Virus record (IMG/VR): IMGVR_UViG_3300025327_000106
Coordinates: 1-33,912 of that record
Length of the DNA stretch: 33,912 bases
Reading direction: 5' to 3' (one strand)
Source: a virus
The position numbers were made by a program, and so were the translations under genes. Numbering within the stretch: the stretch's first letter is position 1; each line of letters starts with the position of its first letter. Of this stretch, positions 1 to 7,182 are shown one piece after another. Under the pieces are notes generated by a model. The model did not search any database, was not told where the DNA came from, and saw only the letters and a program-made list of their open reading frames with translations.

Positions 1-1
1 T

Positions 2-769
2 GAGGGAATTATTCAAGATAAAATTGATGAAGATCAACTTCGAAGAGAAATTGATGAGTTGACTTGGGTGTGTGCTGATATGGTCAGATGCACTATTAAA
101 GACAAAGAAATGGCCATTGAAGATAAAAAGAAAAAGGTTATGGCAGTGTTTGATGATTTGGATACTGAAGTTAAAAAACGAATGTCCAAAATGAAGAAAA
201 ATTCTAATAATAAAGGAGAGTACGATAAAATGGAATTTAACTTGAGTGATGTAATGGCAAATAAAGAAATGATGGAAGGTCTTGCCAATCATTTCAGCAA
301 GCAAGAGAAGTATAAGACCTTGGAAGCAGATCTTAAGGAGGCACAAGAGAAAGTTGCTACCTTTACCAAAACTGCTGCTGAAAAAGACAAGGCAATCGAA
401 GATAACAAAACAGCAATTACTGCTTTGGAAGCTAAGAACAAAGAACTGGCTCAAGAGCTGGACAAGATCAAAGCGGCCGAAGCGGTTGCTGTAAAGAAAA
501 ACATGATTGCTGAAATGATTACTGAATCCAAACTTCCGAAAGAGTTGATTACTGATATCTTTATGGAAGATCTAATGAACCAAACAGATAAAGATCAAAT
601 TGCTAAACGATTGGAAGATCGTAAGTCTTTGGTAAGCAAAAAGGTGATTGTGAATAGTGGTGAAGAGCGAAGAGAAAGCATCACTGTTAATGAAGGAGAA
701 AAGAAAGTACTTACCAAAGAAGAGAAAGAAGCTGCTGTCCTAAATCTTGGTAAAACTATCAGACGATAA
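2..769 (+). CDS. Capsid protease/scaffold protein, C-terminal part (5' truncated by window edge)
   Basis: The reading frame is open from base 2 with no stop, so this is the 3' part of a larger gene cut by the window edge. The TTG at 59 has no good ribosome site and is not needed as a start. The visible part is highly charged and helical: an N-terminal Lys/Glu/Asp-rich stretch, then a long coiled coil (about 300-500) and a Lys-rich tail. Position directly before decoration-like and major capsid genes, plus the coiled coil, fits the scaffold domain that many phages fuse behind a head maturation protease. No protease active site is visible here, so the protease part is inferred from gene order only. 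A second in-frame start lies inside (see the entry at 230). Confidence 0.6.
   Translation, partial: EGIIQDKIDEDQLRREIDELTWVCADMVRCTIKDKEMAIEDKKKKVMAVFDDLDTEVKKRMSKMKKNSNNKGEYDKMEFNLSDVMANKEMMEGLANHFSKQEKYKTLEADLKEAQEKVATFTKTAAEKDKAIEDNKTAITALEAKNKELAQELDKIKAAEAVAVKKNMIAEMITESKLPKELITDIFMEDLMNQTDKDQIAKRLEDRKSLVSKKVIVNSGEERRESITVNEGEKKVLTKEEKEAAVLNLGKTIRR
230..769 (+). CDS. Nested in-frame scaffold protein (internal start)
   Basis: An ATG at 230 is preceded by a strong AAAGGAG at 212-218, in the same frame as the larger protease/scaffold gene. It would give a separate 179-residue protein starting MEFNLSDVMANKEMM. This protein is mostly alpha-helical coiled coil: Lys/Glu/Ala heptad-like text runs through the middle third, and the C-terminus is basic. 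Phages such as lambda (C and Nu3) make free scaffold from an internal start within the protease gene, and this arrangement looks the same. The ribosome site and frame are seen directly; the scaffold role is inferred from position and composition. Confidence 0.6.
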   Translation: MEFNLSDVMANKEMMEGLANHFSKQEKYKTLEADLKEAQEKVATFTKTAAEKDKAIEDNKTAITALEAKNKELAQELDKIKAAEAVAVKKNMIAEMITESKLPKELITDIFMEDLMNQTDKDQIAKRLEDRKSLVSKKVIVNSGEERRESITVNEGEKKVLTKEEKEAAVLNLGKTIRR

Positions 770-806
770 TTAAAGTAAAAAATATATTCAAAGGAGATAA
801 AATAAA

Positions 807-1301
807 ATGGCTGGAAAAAATAGACACTTGTATGGGGATATCAAACCCATTCTCGTTCAGATTCCTGGAGCAGTAGCTTGCTCTGCTGGAGATCTGATGT
901 TTTTGAATACTGCTGTTAGTAATCAAGCATATCCTTTTGATGCTTTGATCGGCGGTGTTTCTACTGGTACTTGGCATGAAAACATTCTCCATGTCAACTT
1001 CCTAGGTGTCAGTATGGAAGATTCCAAATCTGGCGTAACTGAGAATATCACCATTGCTACTGATGGTGTTTTTCGTTTCCCGGTTTATGGTGGGCCTTCT
1101 GCTGTTACCATTGGTTCCAAGGTTTCTGCTGTATCCAGTAGCCTTTATGCTTCTGGTGCAGATCATGTAAGTAATGAGGAATCCTATTCTGTCAGCGGTT
1201 CTACTGCCATTTTGGGCATTTGTGTTAAGACACAATCTGGAGCTTCCTATGTAGATTTCAGGATCATTCCTGCTAAGTCTACTGGTGTAACTCTGGTCTA
1301 A
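807..1301 (+). CDS. Head decoration/cement-like protein 1
   Basis: This 164-residue protein is preceded by AAAGGAGAT about 10 bases before its ATG. It has no signal peptide or membrane segment and is rich in beta-type sequence (Val, Thr, Gly, Ser). It carries a GAVACSAGDLMFLN segment near the N-terminus and ITIATDGVFRFP in the middle. Both segments are matched in the next gene (GVTVEVGDFLFLD and VTVATEGVFEFP), so the two are tandem paralogues. The pattern of a small all-beta protein between scaffold and major capsid genes is typical of capsid cement or decoration proteins (DUF2190-like). The role is inferred; the paralogy is seen in the sequence. Confidence 0.55.
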   Translation: MAGKNRHLYGDIKPILVQIPGAVACSAGDLMFLNTAVSNQAYPFDALIGGVSTGTWHENILHVNFLGVSMEDSKSGVTENITIATDGVFRFPVYGGPSAVTIGSKVSAVSSSLYASGADHVSNEESYSVSGSTAILGICVKTQSGASYVDFRIIPAKSTGVTLV

Positions 1302-1306
1302 TAAAT

Positions 1307-1816
1307 ATGTCATCAGTTAAATACATAGGCAATGAGAAATACCCTACTTTGGTTAATGTCCAAGGTGGGGTCACTGTTGAAGTAGGAGATTTTCTGTTTT
1401 TGGATAGTTCAATTAATCTCCGAAATAATGGGGATTCTACTGCTTCTATGTATGCTTACCCAATTGAGTACTTTAGACCTGCAACGGAAATTGATGTGAA
1501 AAGAGTTCAGGTTGTAGCTTATTTTATTGGTGTAGCAATTTCTGATAAGTACGGTCAGACTGGTGCAAACAATAAAAATGTTACTGTAGCTACTGAAGGT
1601 GTTTTTGAATTTCCACTTAAACCAGGAAGAACTGTATATCCTGGAGATTATGCTTCTGCTGCTGGAACAACTGCTGCTTCTGATCTGTTTAACCAGTACG
1701 TTAGAAGAACAACAGATGTAAGTTATGCATTAGGTGTCTTTGTTGAACGGAAGATATCTGCTGCAAGAGCTTATGTTTCGATAAATTCGATATTGAATCC
1801 TAATAAATTATTTTAA
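1307..1816 (+). CDS. Head decoration/cement-like protein 2 (paralogue of the preceding gene)
   Basis: This 169-residue protein starts only five bases after the previous stop and lacks a strong ribosome site of its own, so translational coupling is likely. It shares the layout of its neighbour: an early [GV]D[FL][LM]FL[DN] segment, a central (I/V)GV(A/S)(I/M)S strand, then VTVATEGVFEFP and a Gly-rich turn. It differs by a longer loop around residues 35-60 (NNGDSTASMYAYPIEYF). Two diverged copies next to the major capsid gene suggest two decoration proteins occupying different sites, or one recently duplicated and specialised. Function is inferred from position. Confidence 0.5.
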   Translation: MSSVKYIGNEKYPTLVNVQGGVTVEVGDFLFLDSSINLRNNGDSTASMYAYPIEYFRPATEIDVKRVQVVAYFIGVAISDKYGQTGANNKNVTVATEGVFEFPLKPGRTVYPGDYASAAGTTAASDLFNQYVRRTTDVSYALGVFVERKISAARAYVSINSILNPNKLF

Positions 1817-1838
1817 AAATATTTGGAGGTAATGGAAA

Positions 1839-2930
1839 ATGGCTTTTAGAGACAAGACTAAAACTGCCCTGGTGACTCTCCTGGAGTCCCATGGTGAAGA
1901 TCAGGTTGTTGATATTTTGCATGAAGGGATTGAAAAGAAAACTTTTCGCCCCGAAGATTTCTCTTTGAGGGAAATTTGGGAAGCTTGTCAGACTGCGGCA
2001 AAAATGTCTACTGACATTTCTGAAGCTGTAACATCTTCTGCTTTTCCAAAGATTACTGGTGAGTTGATTAATTCCCGTTTGATTTCTGCTTATGAATCTG
2101 CTGCTACTATTGGTGACAATCTTTGCACTACTGTTCCTAGTAATAAACAGATTGAAACTATCGCTGGTTTTACCGATGCTGAAGGCCCTGAGGAAGTTGG
2201 TGAATCTCAGGACTATAAAGATTCTACTGTCAGTGAGAAGTATGTAACTGCTGACAACGTTAAATTCGGACGTATGATTAGCATCACCGAAGAAATGATC
2301 TATTTCGATAAAACCGGTCAGATCCTTGAGAAAGCACGGCGGATTGGGATGAAAGCTGCTCAGAAGAGAGAGAAAACCATCCTACAAGGTATTCAGGACA
2401 TTAACAGTAATGTCTACAAGCCCAGCGGGGTTGCTACTGCATTCTTCTCTGCCACTTTCGGGAACTTGATTGCTTCTAACCCATTTGGTGAGTCTGGACT
2501 TGAGGCGGTTCGTAAAGCTGCTCAGTTGATGAAGGATGATTCTGAAGGCGCTGAAGGTGATATGGATTATATCCTTATTGATCTGAATAATATGGTTGTT
2601 TTGGTTCCCTCTGATTTGGAAGTGGAAGCTTGGCAGATGGCTAATTCTACTCTTACTCCTGAATCTGGTGATAATGCCAACAACTTTTTCCGTCAACGAT
2701 TTATGCCCATGACTTCTCCTTTTATTACTAGCAGATCTACTACCACTTGGTATGCTGGAAATCCTAAAGAAGATTTCTGGTGGACGGAAGTTTGGCCTTT
2801 GCAAGTTCTTACCCAACCCACTCCTCATGATGATGCTTTTAAGAAAGACATTAAGGCACGTCATAAGGTTCGGTATTATGGTGGAATTTCCGCTGTTGAC
2901 TACCGTCACTGGTTTAAGTGTACTGCGTAA
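1839..2930 (+). CDS. Major capsid protein (HK97-fold type)
   Basis: This 363-residue protein starts at an ATG preceded by TTGGAGGTAATGG, a strong ribosome site. It follows scaffold and decoration genes and is followed by a GC-rich hairpin, the usual setting of a highly expressed capsid gene. The N-terminal 50 residues are acidic and helical. A long central region around ISITEEMIYFDKTG and the following basic helix (EKARRIGMKAAQKREKTIL) resembles the spine-helix region of HK97-fold capsid proteins. The C-terminal part has Trp/Tyr-rich strands (AGNPKEDFWWTEVWPLQVL), also usual in this fold. No cleavage site is obvious. I did not match it to a specific subfamily. Confidence 0.75.
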   Translation: MAFRDKTKTALVTLLESHGEDQVVDILHEGIEKKTFRPEDFSLREIWEACQTAAKMSTDISEAVTSSAFPKITGELINSRLISAYESAATIGDNLCTTVPSNKQIETIAGFTDAEGPEEVGESQDYKDSTVSEKYVTADNVKFGRMISITEEMIYFDKTGQILEKARRIGMKAAQKREKTILQGIQDINSNVYKPSGVATAFFSATFGNLIASNPFGESGLEAVRKAAQLMKDDSEGAEGDMDYILIDLNNMVVLVPSDLEVEAWQMANSTLTPESGDNANNFFRQRFMPMTSPFITSRSTTTWYAGNPKEDFWWTEVWPLQVLTQPTPHDDAFKKDIKARHKVRYYGGISAVDYRHWFKCTA

Positions 2931-2950
2931 CTTTCTGATGTAATTGAATA

Positions 2951-2981
2951 AAGGGGGCGTGGTATATTTCTCAGCCCCCTT
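2951..2981 (+). terminator. Probable intrinsic terminator after the major capsid gene
   Basis: The arms AAGGGGGC (2951-2958) and GCCCCCTT (2974-2981) form a perfect 8-bp GC-rich stem with a 15-base loop. The following bases are TATTTAAACT, a weak T tract. It sits 20 bases after the capsid stop codon, so it may end or reduce transcription past the capsid gene. Confidence 0.6.
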
Positions 2982-3012
2982 ATTTAAACTGAGAAATAGG
3001 AGATAAAGTAAA

Positions 3013-3393
3013 ATGCGAAGACACGGTACTGGTCATGGAACACGAATGCCCAGAGGAGTTTTTAGTGGTGTTACACTTGCCACTATTCCTTCTGGTGTAA
3101 CTATGGATTCTAAAGGAATTGATTTTCCTAGCTTTGGTCCTTTTGATTTTATGTCTGCTAAGGTGGCTTGGGCTGGAACTACACTAACTCTTGCCCATGG
3201 ATTTACCACTTTATATCATATTAATGCTACTTTGATCAATGGAACTGGAAGTGGAGCATCTACTGCTTGGACTACACGAATCACTGAACTTAATCCTGCA
3301 TTAGGAGGAGTTTCCTGCTCAATTAGAACTGATTCCAATGCTGTTTTGGGTAGTGGTGGGTCTGTTACTTGGTTTGCTATTGGTTTGGTGTAG
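3013..3393 (+). CDS. Small probable virion protein, unrecognised
   Basis: This 126-residue protein starts at an ATG with AATAGGAGAT in front. The first twenty residues are basic and Gly/His-rich (MRRHGTGHGTRMPRG). The rest is beta-type sequence rich in Thr, Gly, Ser and Ala with no cysteine motif beyond a single Cys, and no membrane segment. It stands alone between two terminator-like hairpins, directly after the capsid gene. Position and composition suggest a small structural protein such as a head fibre or decoration protein, but I do not recognise the family. Confidence 0.5.
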   Translation: MRRHGTGHGTRMPRGVFSGVTLATIPSGVTMDSKGIDFPSFGPFDFMSAKVAWAGTTLTLAHGFTTLYHINATLINGTGSGASTAWTTRITELNPALGGVSCSIRTDSNAVLGSGGSVTWFAIGLV

Positions 3394-3413
3394 TTTAGTA
3401 ATAAAAACAATTT

Positions 3414-3480
3414 AGCCCAATAGGAGAATTATGGAAGCACAAAAAATTATATGTCTTCCTGTCTCCTATTGGGCTTTTTA
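3414..3480 (+). terminator. Strong intrinsic terminator with long stem
   Basis: The arms AGCCCAATAGGAGA (3414-3427) and TCTCCTATTGGGCT (3462-3475) pair perfectly over 14 bp and run into TTTTTA. Within the loop GGAAG (3433-3437) and CTTCC (3455-3459) can pair, extending the hairpin inward. It lies 20 bases past the preceding stop and 15 bases before the next gene's start, so it should separate the two transcripts or reduce read-through. Confidence 0.8.
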
Positions 3481-3494
3481 TTGGAGAAAATAAA

Positions 3495-3908
3495 ATGAGT
3501 ATAATTAAGTGCAGCCTATTAACGGCAACGTCTGGAACTGCATATGTCTACTCAGATCCTATTGATTTAACAAAACGACACTTAGCTGATAGAAATGTGT
3601 CTGTTAAATGTGATATCAGTGGATCTGCTGTGTCAGGAATTGTGGGACTTAATGCTTGTTGGGCAGAGTCTTCAGGTGGGACGTATGCCTTTTTTGCAAC
3701 AGGACAAGGAGCAACTACCAAAATTTTGTCTTCAGGAACCTCAATTGGTGGATATGGTGCGAATGGTTCTTACTTGATTCCTTTGTACTTTTCTGGGGTT
3801 GGTTTAAGTGGAGTTACTGATAGATTTAAAACAGGGGGGTTTCTAAAGATCGGTGCCATTGCGAACAACAATAACTCTCCTGTCAATATCAATATAATTA
3901 TTCACTAA
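3495..3908 (+). CDS. Small probable virion protein, unrecognised
   Basis: This 137-residue protein starts after TTGGAGAAAATAAA. It is rich in Ser, Gly, Thr and Val with alternating hydrophobic residues, suggesting an all-beta fold, and ends in a run of Asn and Ile (NINIIIH). There is no signal peptide and no transmembrane helix. It lies between the terminator after the 126-residue gene and the lysis genes. A structural or decoration role is plausible from the company it keeps; no family was recognised. It is not clearly similar to the 126-residue protein before it. Confidence 0.5.
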   Translation: MSIIKCSLLTATSGTAYVYSDPIDLTKRHLADRNVSVKCDISGSAVSGIVGLNACWAESSGGTYAFFATGQGATTKILSSGTSIGGYGANGSYLIPLYFSGVGLSGVTDRFKTGGFLKIGAIANNNNSPVNINIIIH

Positions 3909-3920
3909 TATGAGGTAAAC

Positions 3921-4223
3921 ATGAGCGGATTTGAAATTGGAAAACTTACCGAAGATGATTTTGTGAAAGAAGAAACCTCTAAGCAGTTATGGTACTTGTA
4001 TAAAGGGCAAGAACATACGCAGGAAACACAAGAGAAGATATTGGGTCAATGCTCTTGTCGAATGGAGCAATGTAAATTATCTTCTGAAGAAAAAGATAAA
4101 GAGTATGACAAGCGATTCTCTAAAATAGAAAAAAGTAAAAAGTTTGATACTGCCCTTGGCACAGCTTCGGGGGGTATAGGAGGATTCCTAGCGTTTGTAC
4201 TTCAAAAATTCCTTAATCTATAG
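3921..4223 (+). CDS. Small C-terminally anchored membrane protein, XhlA/holin-like
   Basis: This 100-residue protein has a polar, charged, helical N-terminal three quarters and one hydrophobic Gly-rich segment at the very C-terminus (ALGTASGGIGGFLAFVLQ, about residues 77-95). That layout matches the XhlA-type haemolysin/holin accessory proteins of phage lysis cassettes. It carries CSCRMEQC in the middle, a small Cys cluster. The lysozyme gene begins 11 bases after it, which supports a lysis role. A spanin-like or tail-associated membrane protein is an alternative. Confidence 0.5.
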   Translation: MSGFEIGKLTEDDFVKEETSKQLWYLYKGQEHTQETQEKILGQCSCRMEQCKLSSEEKDKEYDKRFSKIEKSKKFDTALGTASGGIGGFLAFVLQKFLNL

Positions 4224-4234
4224 GAGATACAAAT

Positions 4235-4657
4235 ATGTGGACATGGAATGATACAATATCTCTTATCAAAAAGCATGAAGGATTTAGAGATAGATTATAT
4301 TGGGACACCAATAAAGTTCTAACTGGAGGATGGGGACATGCCTTCACTGTTGGATCATTCCTTCCACATGATATTGCTGAAAAATTTTTCCTGTATGATT
4401 TCAATCAGGCAACTATTGATTACAAGCAATTAAGTATAGCTACCATTGATCCAGTAAGACGAGCAGTTCTGACTGATATGCTTTTCAATCTTGGGCTTAC
4501 AAAATTTTTGAAATTTAAACGGCTGAATAAAGCTCTACATGAAGGTGATTATATCTTAGCTTCCAAGGAAATGTTAGACAGTAAATGGGCAGAACAAGTT
4601 GGAAGTAGAGCCTATGAATTATCTTGTATGATGGAGAGAGGAAACAGATCATGTTAG
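4235..4657 (+). CDS. Endolysin, T4-type lysozyme (glycoside hydrolase family 24)
   Basis: This 140-residue enzyme should cut the beta-1,4 bond between MurNAc and GlcNAc in peptidoglycan to release progeny. The catalytic triad pattern of T4 lysozyme is present with the same spacing: Glu15 (KHEGFRD), Asp24 (YWDT) and Thr30 (LTGGWGH), compared with E11, D20 and T26 in T4. The C-terminal half has helical text including AVLTDMLFNLG, which matches the conserved family segment before the second helix bundle. It is slightly short for the family (about 150-165). There is no signal peptide, so it needs a holin to reach the wall. The next gene overlaps its end. Confidence 0.9.
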   Translation: MWTWNDTISLIKKHEGFRDRLYWDTNKVLTGGWGHAFTVGSFLPHDIAEKFFLYDFNQATIDYKQLSIATIDPVRRAVLTDMLFNLGLTKFLKFKRLNKALHEGDYILASKEMLDSKWAEQVGSRAYELSCMMERGNRSC

Positions 4658-4863
4658 ATTTTAATATAATTCTTCCTTATTGGCTACAATGGGACCAAAA
4701 TCTTCAGGTAGTTGTTGCCTATATTAATGAATTTATAAAATGTAATTATGTTTCTTTGGGTTTTCTCCTGTATATTTTGAAATATATAGCTACAAAATCA
4801 AAAAATAACTATGACAATAAAATAGCTACCTACTTATCTAATCTTCTTCGGGTAAAAAAATAA
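4651..4863 (+). CDS. Small membrane protein, possible holin
   Basis: The ATG at 4651 is preferred over the ATG at 4624 because GAGAGAGGA precedes it closely and the start overlaps the lysozyme stop by 7 bases, a coupled arrangement. The 70-residue product has a hydrophobic helix around residues 38-54 (YVSLGFLLYILKYIA) and a moderately hydrophobic N-terminus, with a basic C-terminal tail ending RVKK. Its size, membrane segment and place next to the lysozyme make a holin or antiholin plausible. One or two membrane passes cannot be decided by eye. Confidence 0.5.
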   Translation: MLDFNIILPYWLQWDQNLQVVVAYINEFIKCNYVSLGFLLYILKYIATKSKNNYDNKIATYLSNLLRVKK

Positions 4864-5288
4864 TGAATACTACTAACTATATTTATTACAAAAAAGGGTA
4901 TAAATATCAGCTTGATACTGACTATTTAATTCAAACTGATATCTGCCCGAAAGTAAATATAGATACAGATTTTATAATTTTAACATCTACAGGGCTTTTA
5001 CATATTAAGAAAGGCTATGCATTTGACGGACCGTCAGGCCCGGCTATAGATACTTCAAATTTTATGAGGGGAAGTCTAGAGCATGATGCTTTTTACCAGT
5101 TAATGAGAATGGGCAAACTGGATGCTTCATTTAGATACAAAGTTGACGACAGGTTATATTTTGTTTGTATAGAAGACGGTATGAGCAAAATAAGAGCATC
5201 ATGGGTTAGATGGGCAGTTAGAAACTTTGCAGCCCGTTCTGCATCTCCTCAAGGGGAAAGAACTATTTATAGAGCACCTTTAACTTAG
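4863..5288 (+). CDS. DUF1353-like phage protein
   Basis: This 141-residue protein starts at an ATG that shares one base with the previous stop codon. It contains GYAFDGPSGPAIDTSNFMRG followed by SLEHDAFYQL, closely resembling the conserved core of DUF1353 phage proteins (a Gly-aromatic-x-[FW]DG-x-S motif and a following HDxxY/F). Members are common near tail and lysis genes, and their biochemical role is not established. The His-Asp pair (HDAF) looks like a metal or catalytic site. The C-terminus is basic with a Trp pair (SWVRWAVRNFA). Confidence 0.6.
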   Translation: MNTTNYIYYKKGYKYQLDTDYLIQTDICPKVNIDTDFIILTSTGLLHIKKGYAFDGPSGPAIDTSNFMRGSLEHDAFYQLMRMGKLDASFRYKVDDRLYFVCIEDGMSKIRASWVRWAVRNFAARSASPQGERTIYRAPLT

Positions 5289-5296
5289 GAGGTTTT

Positions 5297-5794
5297 ATGT
5301 TTAAAAATTTAGTAATTGTTATTTGTATTTTGTTTATCACCTCTTGTTCGTTTTTGAAAGTAAAAAAGGCCGAGGTTGATTTTTGTGCTGATGCCCCTCC
5401 CACATCCAAATTCTGTTCTGTTGCTAAAGCACTTGATTGGCATTTGAATGATCTGAATGAAAAAATAATGAAAGCCAACTTGGTTGCTGTTGCTTCTGGT
5501 CAGATCAAATGCGATGAAATCATAGCCACAACCAAAGAGATCAGAACTGTTCTTGAAAACGTTCCCCCTGGACGATTGACCTATGAGAAGATGATTTATT
5601 ATCTAAAGGACACCAGCAAAGAAACCAGAAAGGGAATTGCTATCACTTTAATCCTCATTGGCGATGACATTGACTATTTTGCTGTTCCTGAAGTAGTAGA
5701 TCCTTATGATATGAAGTTGATTCTTGGATTGTTGAACAATATTGATTCAAAAGTGAATACTGAAGGAAGATTGTTAGAAGAATTAGTAAAATAA
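5297..5794 (+). CDS. Phage-encoded lipoprotein, unknown role
   Basis: This 165-residue protein starts after GGAGGTTTT and begins with a lipoprotein signal: Lys3, a hydrophobic core LVIVICILF, and a lipobox ITSC with the lipidated Cys at residue 17. Ser at +2 suggests the outer membrane. The mature part has two more cysteines flanking a Pro/Thr loop (CADAPPTSKFC) and is otherwise helical. It sits behind the lysis genes, so an outer-membrane spanin or an exclusion lipoprotein are both possible. It is much larger than Rz1-type spanins and not Pro-rich, so that role is uncertain. Confidence 0.6.
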   Translation: MFKNLVIVICILFITSCSFLKVKKAEVDFCADAPPTSKFCSVAKALDWHLNDLNEKIMKANLVAVASGQIKCDEIIATTKEIRTVLENVPPGRLTYEKMIYYLKDTSKETRKGIAITLILIGDDIDYFAVPEVVDPYDMKLILGLLNNIDSKVNTEGRLLEELVK

Positions 5795-5803
5795 GGATAC
5801 TTC

Positions 5804-7174
5804 ATGCCAACAAATAATCCTAAATCAGTTAAAGCTCTAGAGTGGATAACTAATTACTTTAAGGAGAATGATAGTTGGCCAACAGGTTATACAGTAGCAA
5901 AAGCAACAGGCTGTTCAGCACGAACATCAAGAAATAATATTGTACGAGTAAAAAAACAATTTGGGATAATAGATGAAGAGGGTATTTCCATTATCAGAAA
6001 TAATGGAAAACAAGTCAATGTTAAATATTCAGAAAATAATGATGGGAAAACCATCACAATAGACTCTCTAAAGATTGTAACTTTAGATGAGGCCATACAG
6101 TTGGCAAATATTGATTTAAATTTATGGTCAATTGTAAACTCTGAGTTTACATCTTGGACCACCCCTGTAAAATTAAAAAATATCAAAAACAAAAAAACAG
6201 TGGAAGAAGTTAAACAGGTAACTAATTATAGAACTTTTATAAGGATAAAACCTCTAAAAACGCTTCCAATCAATGAAGCTATAGATAACATAGTTAAAGG
6301 ATTTCCTGTTGCATCTTACATAAAAACACCAATTAATCATAATGAAAATGAACTCCTCTTTGTTCCCTCTCTATATGATGTCCATATAGGGAAATTTGCT
6401 TGGGGCAAAGAAACAAACGGTATGGATCAAGATTTAAAAATAATTAGAAATACATTTACTTGGGCAGTTAATAAACTTTTTTCAAGAATTGAATATCAAA
6501 AAGTAAACAGAATACTTGCTGTAATTGGCCATGATTGGCTGCATATAGATAATCAAGAAGGAACTACCAGAAAAGCAGAAAACAGGTTGGATTTTGATAC
6601 AAGACTAATCAAAGTAATTGAAGTTGCCTACTTAGCAGCAATTGACTTTATTAAAAAATGTTTAGAAGTAGCTCCTGTAGATGTTGTATGGATTCCTGGT
6701 AACCATGATGAAATAACTTCTTATGCTCTTTGTAGAATATTAAAAGAGCACTTTATCAACAATGAAAATGTAACTGTAGATATAGAACCTACAAAAAGAA
6801 AATCATATGTTTGGGGAACAACATTAATTGGAATGACCCATCAAGCGTTGGAACCTTTAGACAAACTTCCTAACATATTAGCAAGTGAGTGGCCGGAATT
6901 GTGGGGAAAATCTAAATACAGAGAAATGTTGATTGGGCATTTACATAAAAAAGAAGAAAAATCTTACTTTCCAACTCAAACTGCTGGAAGGGTTATTATA
7001 AGGCGTGTCCCTTCTATGTCGTCTATTGATGCTTGGCATTATGAATATGGCTATGTTGATGCGGTTCGTGCTGCTGAAGGCTATCTTTATTCTAAGACTG
7101 AGGGCAACATAGCTACTGTAGTGGCTTTGTTAGATGTTGAAGAAAAAACTAGACTACTAACTAATCTTTCTTAG
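5804..7174 (+). CDS. Metallophosphoesterase with N-terminal helix-turn-helix-like region
   Basis: This 456-residue protein carries the ordered motifs of calcineurin-like metallophosphoesterases: Asp192-Val-His194, GHD at 242-244 (a variant of the usual GD), GNHDE at 299-303, a late THQ (His346) and GHLH at 378-381. These residues normally bind two divalent metals and hydrolyse phosphodiesters or phosphomonoesters. Residues 1-60 look like a helix-turn-helix segment (PTGYTVAKATGCSARTSRNN), so the enzyme may bind DNA. The substrate is unknown. It follows the lipoprotein gene by nine bases and precedes the membrane protein by eight. Confidence 0.75.
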   Translation: MPTNNPKSVKALEWITNYFKENDSWPTGYTVAKATGCSARTSRNNIVRVKKQFGIIDEEGISIIRNNGKQVNVKYSENNDGKTITIDSLKIVTLDEAIQLANIDLNLWSIVNSEFTSWTTPVKLKNIKNKKTVEEVKQVTNYRTFIRIKPLKTLPINEAIDNIVKGFPVASYIKTPINHNENELLFVPSLYDVHIGKFAWGKETNGMDQDLKIIRNTFTWAVNKLFSRIEYQKVNRILAVIGHDWLHIDNQEGTTRKAENRLDFDTRLIKVIEVAYLAAIDFIKKCLEVAPVDVVWIPGNHDEITSYALCRILKEHFINNENVTVDIEPTKRKSYVWGTTLIGMTHQALEPLDKLPNILASEWPELWGKSKYREMLIGHLHKKEEKSYFPTQTAGRVIIRRVPSMSSIDAWHYEYGYVDAVRAAEGYLYSKTEGNIATVVALLDVEEKTRLLTNLS

Positions 7175-7182
7175 GAGAGAAT

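Noticed and set aside
2382-2909. A 175-codon open frame on the minus strand within the capsid gene
   Set aside because: It lies wholly inside the major capsid gene with no ribosome site or family-like text, and all other genes are on the + strand.
3431-3493. A 20-codon ORF with a ribosome site inside the terminator hairpin
   Set aside because: It is inside the arms and loop of a strong terminator; the AGGAG belongs to the stem and the peptide has no recognisable feature.
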